Positions 33,479 to 41,312 of a stretch of 53,360 bases of DNA are shown one piece after another. The DNA lies in NCBI GenBank assembly GCA_014323835.1, contig JACONH010000011.1, positions 1 through 53,360 of the forward strand, written 5' to 3'. Both the position numbers and the translations under genes were made by a program. The stretch is from Alphaproteobacteria bacterium GM202ARS2. Its GTDB lineage: Bacteria > Pseudomonadota > Alphaproteobacteria > GM7ARS4. Within the stretch, counting starts at the first letter, position 1. The number at the start of each line of letters is the position of its first letter. The notes under the pieces are model-generated. The model did no database searches. It was not told the origin of the DNA and saw nothing but the letters and a program-made list of their open reading frames with translations.

Positions 33479-33494
33479 TGTTTAACATGACATA
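33479..33494. other. Degenerate parS-like site 1
   Basis: TGTTTAACATGACATA matches the parS consensus at 12 of 16 positions and starts exactly 30 bp after the start of parS site 1. Confidence 0.45.
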
Positions 33495-33567
33495 TCCACA
33501 TAAAAAACCTCAAAAAAAGCAAAAAATCTCTCCCTACTCAAAAATCAATACAGCAAAAAAAATCAAT

Positions 33568-33583
33568 TGTTTCACGTGAAACA
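33568..33583. other. parS site 2 (perfect)
   Basis: TGTTTCACGTGAAACA, a perfect 16-bp palindrome identical to the canonical chromosomal parS. Confidence 0.88.
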
Positions 33584-33597
33584 ATTTCGTTAGGAGA

Positions 33598-33613
33598 TGT
33601 TTAACATGACATA
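33598..33613. other. Degenerate parS-like site 2
   Basis: TGTTTAACATGACATA, 12 of 16 matches to parS, again starting 30 bp after the start of the preceding perfect site. Confidence 0.45.
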
Positions 33614-33685
33614 GCTCTATAAAAAACCTCAAAAAAAGCAAAAATATCTCCCTACTCAAAAATCAATACAGCAAAAAAAATCAAT

Positions 33686-33701
33686 TGTTTCACGTGAAAC
33701 A
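33686..33701. other. parS site 3 (perfect)
   Basis: TGTTTCACGTGAAACA, identical to the canonical parS. Confidence 0.88.
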
Positions 33702-33715
33702 ATTTCGTTAGGGAA

Positions 33716-33731
33716 TGTTTAACGTCAAATA
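33716..33731. other. Degenerate parS-like site 3
   Basis: TGTTTAACGTCAAATA, 13 of 16 matches to parS, 30 bp after the start of parS site 3. It keeps the central ACGT. Confidence 0.5.
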
Positions 33732-33797
33732 TCCAGACAAAAAAAACGCAAAAAAATCTCTCCCCACCCAAAAACCAACACAGCAAAAAAAATCAAT

Positions 33798-33813
33798 TGT
33801 TTCACGTGAAACA
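33798..33813. other. parS site 4 (perfect)
   Basis: TGTTTCACGTGAAACA, identical to the canonical parS, ending 3 nt before the stop codon of the SDR gene on the minus strand. No parS-like partner is seen 30 bp further on. Confidence 0.88.
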
Positions 33814-33816
33814 TTG

Positions 33817-34518
33817 TCACGATTTTTGTGCTTGCACGATTGTGCCTCGTTGTGTGCCGCCCTTCTCCAGCAACGGCTTCAGGGCTTCTATCACGTCAAT
33901 TGCCTTCTTTGCTCCTTGCAAGCTCGCCCCACTGGCAGAGCGTGCCTCCGACAGTAACGGCCCCGGGTCAAAGAGATTCACCCTCAAGCTATCGCGGCTA
34001 TGTTCTGCTGCCCAGCTCAACACCATCGCTTCCAGCGCGCCTTTACTCGCTGCCAGTCCTCCCCAATACGGTTGCTTCTGTGCTTCCCGACACGTAACAA
34101 ACACGGCGCGGGCATCGCTGCTCGCCAGCAAAAGCGGTGTCAATGCTTTGATACAGTGCCATGCCGCCGTCACATTGACGTTAAAGGCGCGTTGCCAGTC
34201 GTCCACAGACAACTGGTCTATCGGCATCAGTGGCGGCTGACAGCCAACATTATAGACAAGCCCATCGAGACGACCAAAACGCTCAGCGATACGTTGCGTG
34301 ACCACCGCCAAAGCCCCCGCATCAGTCACATCCATGACGGCTAAGGACACGGCAGAGCTGCCTTGTGCTTTTATGGCGTCTTCTGTTTCTTCCAAGTCTT
34401 TCTGCGAGCGTGCCAGCAAGACGCAATGGGCGTGTTGGCGCGCCAGCCACAAGGCTATGTCTCGACCCAGCCCGCGAGATGCGCCCACCACCAAAGCGAC
34501 CGGTGTCTCACTCGACAT
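33817..34518 (-). CDS. SDR-family protein lacking the catalytic Tyr and Ser
   Basis: A 233-residue short-chain dehydrogenase/reductase fold. The NAD(P) loop GASRGLG (12-18) and the structural YNVG (NNAG-like, 89-92) and NVN are present. The catalytic YxxxK reads L155-A-A-S-K159, so the tyrosine is Leu, and the catalytic Ser position is Cys143 (VFVTCREA). A nearby Tyr151 could not substitute without a change of register. It may be a non-catalytic or altered enzyme. In many Alphaproteobacteria a YciK-like SDR follows purF, as here. ATG 34518 overlaps the purF stop by 11 nt; a TTG at 34524 is in frame. Confidence 0.83.
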   Translation of the reverse strand: MSSETPVALVVGASRGLGRDIALWLARQHAHCVLLARSQKDLEETEDAIKAQGSSAVSLAVMDVTDAGALAVVTQRIAERFGRLDGLVYNVGCQPPLMPIDQLSVDDWQRAFNVNVTAAWHCIKALTPLLLASSDARAVFVTCREAQKQPYWGGLAASKGALEAMVLSWAAEHSRDSLRVNLFDPGPLLSEARSASGASLQGAKKAIDVIEALKPLLEKGGTQRGTIVQAQKS

Positions 34519-35989
34519 TCTCAACGTGGGACATTGCCGACAACAACGGCGGCTCCCCCTTCTTCAACTTATCCCTATCCGGACAAGCAATAGGATACAC
34601 GCCACTGAAACAGGCATCACAAAAGCCGTGTTTTTCTCCTTGCCCTCCTTGCTTATGCTCGCCGTTGGGCTTGTGTAGGGCGCGATAGAGTCCTTCTAGG
34701 CTGATAAAGCGCACACTATCGGCGCCGATGATTTTTGCGATGTCTTTTTCTTTGTTTTGTGTCGCGAGCAGGTCTTTTTCATCGGGCGTATCGATGCCAT
34801 AGAAGCACGAGTGGCGCACCGGCGGGCTCGACACACGTAAGTGCACTTCTTTTGCGCCCGCACCCCGCACCATACCCACAATCTTACGAGAGGTGGTGCC
34901 CCGCACCAGACTATCATCAATCAAAATGACTCGCTTGTCCGCCAACGCCGCTCGATGGGCGTTGTGCTTCAAACGCACGCCAAAATGGCGGATACGCTCC
35001 ATCGGCTCGATGAATGTGCGCCCCACATAGTGATTACGCACAATGCCCATCTCAAAAGGCAGAGAAGAAGCCTGCGCATAACCAATCGCCGAAGCCAAGC
35101 CCGAATCAGGCACCGGCACAACGATATCGCCAACATCATCCCCATCCTCGAAAGCCAGCTGCTCCCCTATCTTTTTGCGCATGTCGTAGACGCTCCGACC
35201 CTCGACAAACGAGTCCGGACGAGAAAAGTAAATATACTCAAACAAACAAAAACGGGGCGCCACACGAGAAAAAGGGTAAAAACTGCGCATCTTCCCCGCC
35301 TTGTCCACAACAACCATCTCGCCCGGCATAACATCACGCACGTGCGTGCCGCCAATAATATCAAAAGCACAGCTCTCAGAAGCCAACAGCCACGCCTCAT
35401 CGAGACGACCCAGAGCCAACGGACGCACCCCATACGGGTCACGCACACCCACCAACGTATCGGACGTCATCAGCACCAAAGAATACGCACCCACAACTCG
35501 GGTGAGGGCATCGACAATTTTGTCCTCAAGAGCCTTCGCCTCGCTGGCAGCAATCAAATGGACAATCACTTCCGTGTCGCTGGTGGATTGAAACAGCGAC
35601 CCCTTCGATACCAGCTCTCGCCGCAACGACAAAGCATTGGTCAAGTTGCCATTATGCGCCAAAGCCAACCCACCAAAAGATAACTCGGAAAACAACGGCT
35701 GGACGTTATGCAAGCCCGACGCCCCCGTCGTCGAGTAGCGGTTATGCCCGACCGCCATCGTCCCTTTCAAACGGCGGATAACATCATGTTTGCTGAAAAT
35801 GTCGCCTACGTGCCCTGTGGCTCGGTGACTATAAAAGAAGCCGTTGTGTTGCTCGCAGCTGACGATGCCGCTTGCCTCCTGCCCTCGATGCTGCAAGGCG
35901 TGCAAGCCCAACGCCGTCAACGCTGACGCCTCTTTGTGTCCCATGACCCCAAAGACTCCACACTCTTCTCGTAAGGTATCGTCCCCCAT
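34508..35989 (-). CDS. purF: Amidophosphoribosyltransferase
   Basis: Commits PRPP to purine synthesis by replacing its pyrophosphate with ammonia from glutamine. It is about 493 residues. After a short propeptide (MGDDTLREE) comes the nucleophile C10 in CGVFG, then the class II glutaminase (HRGQEASGI, GHNRYSTTG, HNGNLTNA) and the phosphoribosyltransferase domain with the PRPP loop VILIDDSLVRGTTS. The Cys-containing C-terminus (VSSPPVRHSCFYGIDTP) is canonical. I chose ATG 35989 with AAGGAG 7-8 nt upstream; a TTG at 36007 is in frame. It follows cvpA by 14 nt. Confidence 0.95.
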   Translation of the reverse strand: MGDDTLREECGVFGVMGHKEASALTALGLHALQHRGQEASGIVSCEQHNGFFYSHRATGHVGDIFSKHDVIRRLKGTMAVGHNRYSTTGASGLHNVQPLFSELSFGGLALAHNGNLTNALSLRRELVSKGSLFQSTSDTEVIVHLIAASEAKALEDKIVDALTRVVGAYSLVLMTSDTLVGVRDPYGVRPLALGRLDEAWLLASESCAFDIIGGTHVRDVMPGEMVVVDKAGKMRSFYPFSRVAPRFCLFEYIYFSRPDSFVEGRSVYDMRKKIGEQLAFEDGDDVGDIVVPVPDSGLASAIGYAQASSLPFEMGIVRNHYVGRTFIEPMERIRHFGVRLKHNAHRAALADKRVILIDDSLVRGTTSRKIVGMVRGAGAKEVHLRVSSPPVRHSCFYGIDTPDEKDLLATQNKEKDIAKIIGADSVRFISLEGLYRALHKPNGEHKQGGQGEKHGFCDACFSGVYPIACPDRDKLKKGEPPLLSAMSHVENVE

Positions 35990-36003
35990 ACTCGTGCTCC
36001 TTG

Positions 36004-36636
36004 TCAACGTGCCCTGCCAGCCATAAGCCTATCATCACGAACAGGCGTTTGCCCCCTGCTTTTCTGACGCGACGGCACTATCTGGCTGTCTTTCTCAGGC
36101 AAGCCTAAAAGCTCCTGCGCGTCATCCATCAAATCCTCGACCCCCGACTGCCCCCAAAAAAACGAGCCTATCAACTCAGAGCCATACAGAATCACCGGAC
36201 GCACTTTTGCCGTCTTCAAAATAGTCGGCTCGTTGCGTCCCGGAATATCCGGTATAATCGTCAAAAGCAAATAAACAATGCAAACAATGCCAAAGCCTCG
36301 TAGCAACCCAAAACTCAAGCCCATCATGCGATTGGTAAAACCCATGCCATCTCTGCCAATAAGAACATGCTCCGCCATACGAGCAAACAGACGCACAATA
36401 ACCAAAATGAAGATAAAGACCACAGGCACCACAACCACATAGCCCACAAGCACCGGCTCAATGGCAAAAACAGGAATCAAAGGCGGAACCATAAAATACG
36501 TGGCAAGAAATGACACCAACCACGACAGCAACTTCGATATTTCCCGAATAAAACCATACAGGTAGCCCCAAATCCCCGATATCATCACAAAGAGGATAAC
36601 GATCAAATCGATAAAGTTATGTGCAAGCCACATCAT
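36004..36636 (-). CDS. cvpA: CvpA-family membrane protein
   Basis: A 210-residue inner-membrane protein of the colicin V production family with four hydrophobic helices in the first 130 residues (FIDLIVILFVMISGIWGYLYGFIREISKL is the family signature) and a basic cytoplasmic tail with RQKSRGQTPVRDDR. The family is linked to purF throughout Proteobacteria and has been tied to envelope stress and bile or detergent tolerance, but its biochemical role is unknown. Its ATG overlaps the radA stop (ATGA). Confidence 0.9.
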   Translation of the reverse strand: MMWLAHNFIDLIVILFVMISGIWGYLYGFIREISKLLSWLVSFLATYFMVPPLIPVFAIEPVLVGYVVVVPVVFIFILVIVRLFARMAEHVLIGRDGMGFTNRMMGLSFGLLRGFGIVCIVYLLLTIIPDIPGRNEPTILKTAKVRPVILYGSELIGSFFWGQSGVEDLMDDAQELLGLPEKDSQIVPSRQKSRGQTPVRDDRLMAGRAR

Positions 36637-38096
36637 GTCTGTCGTTCCGTTACAGTAGGTGTCTCACGGCGAGAACCACCAGCCCTTTTTTGAGGCATAA
36701 TGCCAAGTAATTCTACCATATTTACAACATCAGTTAAAGAAAAAAAGCGGAAAGCGGTTGTCTTCACTTTTTTTGTGGCTTTTTCTGGCACAAACGCCCC
36801 ACGAAATCCCCTTTTTTGTGCTTCCTGCAGACGCAAGGCGGTGCGGGTAACATCTCTGATTTCGCCCGACAAACCAATCTCGCCACAAAACACCACGCCT
36901 GACGGCAACGCCCGCCCCGATAACGCCGACAAAACCGCCGCCGCAACCGCAACATCGCCCGCCGCATCACGGACTTTCATGCCCCCCACCACATTCACAT
37001 AAATATCATGGCCACCAAAAGACAAGCCACACTTGGCTTCCAAAACCGCAAGAATCATCAATAAACGCCCCAAATCAAAACCTATCGCACTACGGCGCGG
37101 CAAACCAAAAGACGTGCGAGCCACCAACGCTTGAATCTCTAAAACGATGCTCCGACCCCCCTCCATAGACGGAAAAAGCGCACAGCCCGCAACACCTTCA
37201 CGATGGTCAGATAGAAAAAATAAAGACGGATCCACAACTTGCCGCAACCCCGTCGTCGTCATCTCGAAAAAACCCAGCTCATGACTCGCCCCATAGCGAT
37301 TCTTTGTCACCCGCAACACACGCAAGTGGTCTTTGAACTCGTGCTCGAAATACAGCACAGTATCCACCATGTGTTCCAGCAACTTGGGGCCCGCAAGACC
37401 ACCATCCTTGGTCACATGGCCAACGAAAAGCACACAAATCCCCCTTGACCTTGCGAACTCGATAAAGACAGACGCCACCGCACGCACCTGATTGATGGTG
37501 CCCGCCGCCGACTCGAGGCCCTCAACATAAAACGACTGGACAGAATCCAAAATCAAACAGCGCAAATCCTTGCTCTTCTCGAGACTATGAAGAATCTTAT
37601 GCACGCCATTGGCATGTGCCACCATAAAGGCACCATCACAGCCCAAACGCCGCGCCCGAGCCGCCACTTGCTCGACGGATTCTTCCCCCGATATATAAAC
37701 CGTTTTATGGTGACGAGACAGCCCATGGGCGAGTTGCATCATCAGAGTCGACTTGCCAATACCCGGTGCACCCCCCACAAGGACGACTCCGCCGGTAACC
37801 AGACCACCCCCACAGACTCGGTCGAATTCATCGATGCCACAGGTATAGCGTTTTTGCTCGCTCGGCGCGCTGTTCTGGCTCACGGTCACCATGTCCATAT
37901 CACCCTGCACGCCTGCACCTGCCCCTGCCCCGCTACCTTTTTTACCCACCGAGCCAAAACGTTGCGCGACCGAATCGCTTTGCTCTTCTAGCCTATTCCA
38001 CGCGCCGCACGCCTGACACTGCCCCAGCCAATAACCATAAGTCGCGCCACACGCACCACACACATACCGACGTCCACGAGAAGAAGAAGACGCCAT
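36633..38096 (-). CDS. radA: DNA repair protein RadA
   Basis: A RecA-like helicase/ATPase that aids recombination branch migration. It is 487 residues. A zinc finger with C13, C16, C27 and C30 (YVCGACGATYGYWLGQCQACG) is followed by Walker A GGAPGIGKST, Walker B LRCLILDSVQ, the RadA motif KNRYGA (KNRFG in most species, Tyr here) and the C-terminal Lon-protease-like domain (EIGLSGEIRDVTRTALRLQEA). It lies in the conserved dnaB-radA-cvpA-purF neighbourhood and overlaps cvpA by 4 nt. Confidence 0.95.
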   Translation of the reverse strand: MASSSSRGRRYVCGACGATYGYWLGQCQACGAWNRLEEQSDSVAQRFGSVGKKGSGAGAGAGVQGDMDMVTVSQNSAPSEQKRYTCGIDEFDRVCGGGLVTGGVVLVGGAPGIGKSTLMMQLAHGLSRHHKTVYISGEESVEQVAARARRLGCDGAFMVAHANGVHKILHSLEKSKDLRCLILDSVQSFYVEGLESAAGTINQVRAVASVFIEFARSRGICVLFVGHVTKDGGLAGPKLLEHMVDTVLYFEHEFKDHLRVLRVTKNRYGASHELGFFEMTTTGLRQVVDPSLFFLSDHREGVAGCALFPSMEGGRSIVLEIQALVARTSFGLPRRSAIGFDLGRLLMILAVLEAKCGLSFGGHDIYVNVVGGMKVRDAAGDVAVAAAVLSALSGRALPSGVVFCGEIGLSGEIRDVTRTALRLQEAQKRGFRGAFVPEKATKKVKTTAFRFFSLTDVVNMVELLGIMPQKRAGGSRRETPTVTERQT

Positions 38097-38103
38097 AACG
38101 CCC

Positions 38104-38886
38104 CTATTTCAAGGCATCCGTCTGCATCTGAATAGGGCCCTCCGCAAGACCACGAACAAACTGATGCACATGATCGTTGCCCGAATCATCAATCGTGCTG
38201 ACGCGACCATGCCACTCAATACGACCATTATACAACATCGCAACCTTATCCCCTATCTCACGCACACTCGACATATCATGCGTAATCGTCAGAGTCGTCG
38301 CACCAATCTTCTTGGTGCACTCACGAATCAACTTATTGATGACCGCGCTCGATATCGGATCCAACCCCGTCGTTGGCTCATCGAAATAGAGAATGTCCGG
38401 GCGATTGGCTATCGCCCGAGCCAAAGCAACACGCTTCTTCATGCCCCCCGATATCTCAGAAGGAAAAAGATTAGCCACCCGCTCATCGCCGCCAGAAGCC
38501 AAACCCACAAGATTCAAGTTCTCGAGGGCTTTTTCATAAGCCTCCTTCTTGTCGCCTTTGCCTTGCTGCAGAGCCTGAAAGCTCACGTTCTCCCACACTT
38601 TCATACTATCGAAGAGAGCAGCCCCCTGAAACAGCATGCCCACCTTCGAGCCACCATGATCCCGCGCAATACCAGCAAAACCCAGCGTCTCTCTGCCGTT
38701 GATGCGGATACTGCCCGAATCAGGCCTAACCAAGCCCAAAAGACACTTCAACAACACCGACTTACCCACACCCGAAGGGCCAATCACCACCAACGATTCT
38801 TTCTCCTCAATGGTCAAGGACACGCCGTCGAGAACATCTTTACTCTCAAAACTCTTCTTAAGGTTGGTAATTTTGATCTTTTCCAT
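38104..38886 (-). CDS. mlaF: Phospholipid transport ATPase MlaF
   Basis: The ATPase of the Mla system, which keeps the outer membrane asymmetric by moving phospholipids between membranes. It is 260 residues. Walker A is GPSGVGKSV, the signature EISGGMKKRVALARA, Walker B ILYFDEPTTGLD, and the switch His is in TITHDM. GGMKKR and DPISSAVIN are typical of MlaF. It lies 8 nt after the mlaE gene and 7 nt before radA. The substrate-binding partners (mlaD and mlaC) are not in this window. Confidence 0.92.
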   Translation of the reverse strand: MEKIKITNLKKSFESKDVLDGVSLTIEEKESLVVIGPSGVGKSVLLKCLLGLVRPDSGSIRINGRETLGFAGIARDHGGSKVGMLFQGAALFDSMKVWENVSFQALQQGKGDKKEAYEKALENLNLVGLASGGDERVANLFPSEISGGMKKRVALARAIANRPDILYFDEPTTGLDPISSAVINKLIRECTKKIGATTLTITHDMSSVREIGDKVAMLYNGRIEWHGRVSTIDDSGNDHVHQFVRGLAEGPIQMQTDALK

Positions 38887-38894
38887 AGAGCCTC

Positions 38895-39671
38895 CTAACG
38901 AGAGAAAAACAAACCCGTAAGAACATAGTTAGAAAAAAAGATTAAAACAGACGACGAAACCACCGAAGAAGTCGTTGCCTGTCCAACGCCCTGCGCGCCG
39001 CCGTTCGAGTAATAGCCGTGATAACAGCCCATCAACGTAATCAAAAAGCCAAACACCGCCGCTTTAATCAGCCCCGACGTCACGTCTTTCACCTCTAAGA
39101 AGTTCCACGTATTCACCAAATACAGCGACGGATTAAAGTCCAACGACGCCGTGCTAACGGCATAACCCCCAAAAACACCAATAGTATCGGCAATCAACAC
39201 CATAATCGGCAGAGAAATGACCCCAGCGATGATACGCGGGGCAATCAAATACTTAAAGGGATTGACCGACAGAGTCACCAAAGCATCAATTTGTTCTGTG
39301 ACTTTCATGGTGCCGATTTCTGCAGCAATGGATGCACCGACTCGTCCAGCCACCATCAAGCCCGCCAACACAGGGCCTAATTCTCGTGTCATGGTCAGCA
39401 CGACAATGTTCGGTATCGCCCCCTCTGCCGAAAAACGAGCAAAACCCACATAGCTTTGCAACGCCAACACCATACCCGTGAAAATTGCCGTCAAGCCCAC
39501 AACCGGCAACGAATAATAGCCAATCGCTACAAACTGCCGCGCAACCATCTTCAAATAGAAGGGCGGCGTAACACAATGCCACAAAGCTGCCGCAACAAAG
39601 CCGCCCAGACGACCAACCGTCGACAGCGTATCAAAGAAAAAACGACCAACCGCAGGAAAAAATGTATTCAT
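38895..39671 (-). CDS. mlaE: Phospholipid transport permease MlaE
   Basis: A 258-residue inner-membrane permease that pairs with MlaF. It has five or six hydrophobic helices and the family landmarks GLTAIFTGMVLALQSYVGFARFSAE, TRELGPVLAGLMVAGRVGASIAAEIGTMKVTEQIDAL and the conserved GCYHGYYSNGGAQGVGQATTSSVV near the C-terminus. ATG 39671 is followed by MNTFFPAVGRFFFD. In several Alphaproteobacteria alr lies between dnaB and mlaE; no alanine racemase gene is present here. The gap to dnaB is 37 nt. Confidence 0.92.
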   Translation of the reverse strand: MNTFFPAVGRFFFDTLSTVGRLGGFVAAALWHCVTPPFYLKMVARQFVAIGYYSLPVVGLTAIFTGMVLALQSYVGFARFSAEGAIPNIVVLTMTRELGPVLAGLMVAGRVGASIAAEIGTMKVTEQIDALVTLSVNPFKYLIAPRIIAGVISLPIMVLIADTIGVFGGYAVSTASLDFNPSLYLVNTWNFLEVKDVTSGLIKAAVFGFLITLMGCYHGYYSNGGAQGVGQATTSSVVSSSVLIFFSNYVLTGLFFSR

Positions 39672-39708
39672 GGTAAAACTCGAAGAGATAATGACGCAAT
39701 CTATCGGT

Positions 39709-41220
39709 TTATCGCCCTTCTGTCAAATCATCCTTTGCCAAATTCTTAAAGCGCGTAACATGCTTATCGAAGAAGACATCCGCCTTACCGATACTGCCAT
39801 TGCGGTTTTTGGCAACAATCAGGCGAGCCTTATTGTGAACCTGTGCCATTTTTTCCTGCCAAGCTTCGTGCTCTTTAGTGCCTTCCTGCGGCTGCATCCG
39901 CTCGAGAAGATAATCTTCCCGATGAATGAAAATAACAACATCCGCATCCTGTTCTATCGAACCCGACTCCCGCAAGTCCGACAACTGCGGAATACCCCCC
40001 GTCTTTATCCCTTGCGTCGTCGTGCGGTCTTCCACCTTACGAGACAACTGCGATACCGCAATCACCGGTATATTCAGCTCCTTGGCGATGCCCTTCAAAC
40101 CACGACTGATTTCCGAAATTTCCTGAACCCGATTATCCCATCCCTGTCTGCCCTCCCCCTGCATCAGCTGCAAGTAATCCACCACAAGCAAGCCAAGACC
40201 TTTTGTCCGCTTCAAACGCCGAGCCCGCCGCCGCAAAACCGACAGCGACAACCCCGGCGTATCATCGATAAACAAAGGCGCTTTCTCAATGCGCTGAGAC
40301 GCCCTGTATAAATTATCGAGATCCCCCTTGCCCATTTTACCCCGCCGCATACTATCAGAAGAAATACCGCTTTCCTCCGACAACACACGAAAAGCCAGCT
40401 GCTCCGCCGACATCTCGAGAGAAAAGAACGCCACAGAAACAGGCTCGCCCTCCTGAGCAACCGATGCCACCGACCAGGCAATGTTCATCGCCAAAGCACT
40501 TTTACCAACAGACGGACGCGCCGCAACAATAATCAAATCGGACGATTGCAAGCCACCCATAACACCATCAAGGTCACGCAAGTGAGTCGCCAAGCCGCTC
40601 ACTTTTCTTTTTGCTGCCACTTTGGCGTGCTCGACGGCACGACTCAGCACCTCGTCAAAAGGCTGAAAGACTCGCTGGTCTTCCGTCTCCGACAAGTCAT
40701 ACAAACGTTTTTCCGCCGACTCGGCAATGGTGGTGGCAGGATTGTCTAAGGCACCCCCTTGTGCCTCACGAGCCATATCATGAGCCAACTGAATCAAAGC
40801 CCGCCGCTGATACAGGTCTTCTATAACCTCGCCATAATGCTTGACATTCGCCGTCAAAAGAGCCTCTTGTGCCAAATCAGCCAGATAGCCCGCTCCATCC
40901 TCATCGCCAAAAAGCGCCGACAAAGACAAATGATGCCTCAACGTCTGATGGTCAGCAACACGCCCCATAGAGACCAACGCCATAATAGCATCGTAAATCT
41001 TACCATGAGCCTCATCGACAAAATGAAAACCCTTAAGAGTCTCGTTGACTCGCTCACAAGCACTGTTATTGACCAACAACGTACCCAATAAGGCACGCTC
41101 CATCTCACGGTCATAAGGGCCCCCTCCTCCTTCTCCTTCAAAGCCCCTGCTTGCTTTGCCGCTCGCACTGTCAGAAACAAGAGCCATCGGCGAAGCACGC
41201 TTGTGCAAAGAATCAACCAC
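39709..41220 (-). CDS. dnaB: Replicative DNA helicase DnaB
   Basis: Hexameric 5'-3' helicase of the replication fork, 503 residues. The N-terminal domain (MERALLGTLLVNNSACERVNETLKGFHF) is followed by a linker and the RecA-like domain with Walker A ARPSVGKSALAMN, Walker B GLLVVDYLQLMQG, QLSRKVEDR and DLRESGSIEQDADVVIFIHRE. No intein is present. I keep the GTG start at 41220 because AAGGAG lies 6 nt upstream; ATG 41187 is a weaker option. The low-complexity N-terminal EGEGGGG precedes the conserved part. Confidence 0.95.
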   Translation of the reverse strand: MVDSLHKRASPMALVSDSASGKASRGFEGEGGGGPYDREMERALLGTLLVNNSACERVNETLKGFHFVDEAHGKIYDAIMALVSMGRVADHQTLRHHLSLSALFGDEDGAGYLADLAQEALLTANVKHYGEVIEDLYQRRALIQLAHDMAREAQGGALDNPATTIAESAEKRLYDLSETEDQRVFQPFDEVLSRAVEHAKVAAKRKVSGLATHLRDLDGVMGGLQSSDLIIVAARPSVGKSALAMNIAWSVASVAQEGEPVSVAFFSLEMSAEQLAFRVLSEESGISSDSMRRGKMGKGDLDNLYRASQRIEKAPLFIDDTPGLSLSVLRRRARRLKRTKGLGLLVVDYLQLMQGEGRQGWDNRVQEISEISRGLKGIAKELNIPVIAVSQLSRKVEDRTTTQGIKTGGIPQLSDLRESGSIEQDADVVIFIHREDYLLERMQPQEGTKEHEAWQEKMAQVHNKARLIVAKNRNGSIGKADVFFDKHVTRFKNLAKDDLTEGR

Positions 41221-41269
41221 AACACGCTCCTTCTATAAAATAACCCACACACCCCTATAACACATAAAA

Positions 41270-41310
41270 TTGTCGCCGCGACAAAACAGGGGTGGATGAA
41301 CTGGGGATAA
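41270..41310 (-). promoter_or_regulatory. dnaB upstream control region: palindrome and DnaA-box-like motif
   Basis: TTGTCGC-C-GCGACAA (41270-41284) is a perfect palindrome with 7-bp arms about 50 nt upstream of the dnaB start. TGGGGATAA (41302-41310, TTATCCCCA on the minus strand) matches the DnaA box TTATCCACA at 8 of 9 positions, and two weaker matches flank it at 41291-41299 and 41322-41330. Together they could control dnaB by DnaA and another factor. Confidence 0.4.
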
Positions 41311-41312
41311 CC

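Larger units (their letters stand above)
33449..33813. repeat. Composite parS array on about 112-119 bp direct repeats
   Basis: This 365-bp stretch is the only gene-free region over 300 bp. Four ParB-type sites start at 33449, 33568, 33686 and 33798, at intervals of 119, 118 and 112 bp. The intervening DNA is also repeated: each unit has ATTTCGTTAGG(A)GATGTTTAAC, an A-rich middle and AGCAAAAAAAATCAAT before the next site. It sits between the convergent Xre-like and SDR genes, so no transcript need cross it. The regular spacing is not CRISPR-like because the repeated part is almost the whole unit. Confidence 0.85.

Noticed and set aside
33449..33813. CRISPR-like array
   Set aside because: The repeated part is nearly the whole 112-119 bp unit and there are no distinct spacers; the palindromes are parS.
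33715..33957. 80-codon plus-strand frame across the third repeat unit and parS 4
   Set aside because: It runs into the antisense of the SDR gene, and the other repeat units do not preserve it.
33797..34240. Open frame on the plus strand beginning at the fourth parS site (MFHVKH start)
   Set aside because: The palindromic parS sequence itself reads as MFHVKH, a known source of false genes. The rest lies antisense to the SDR coding sequence.
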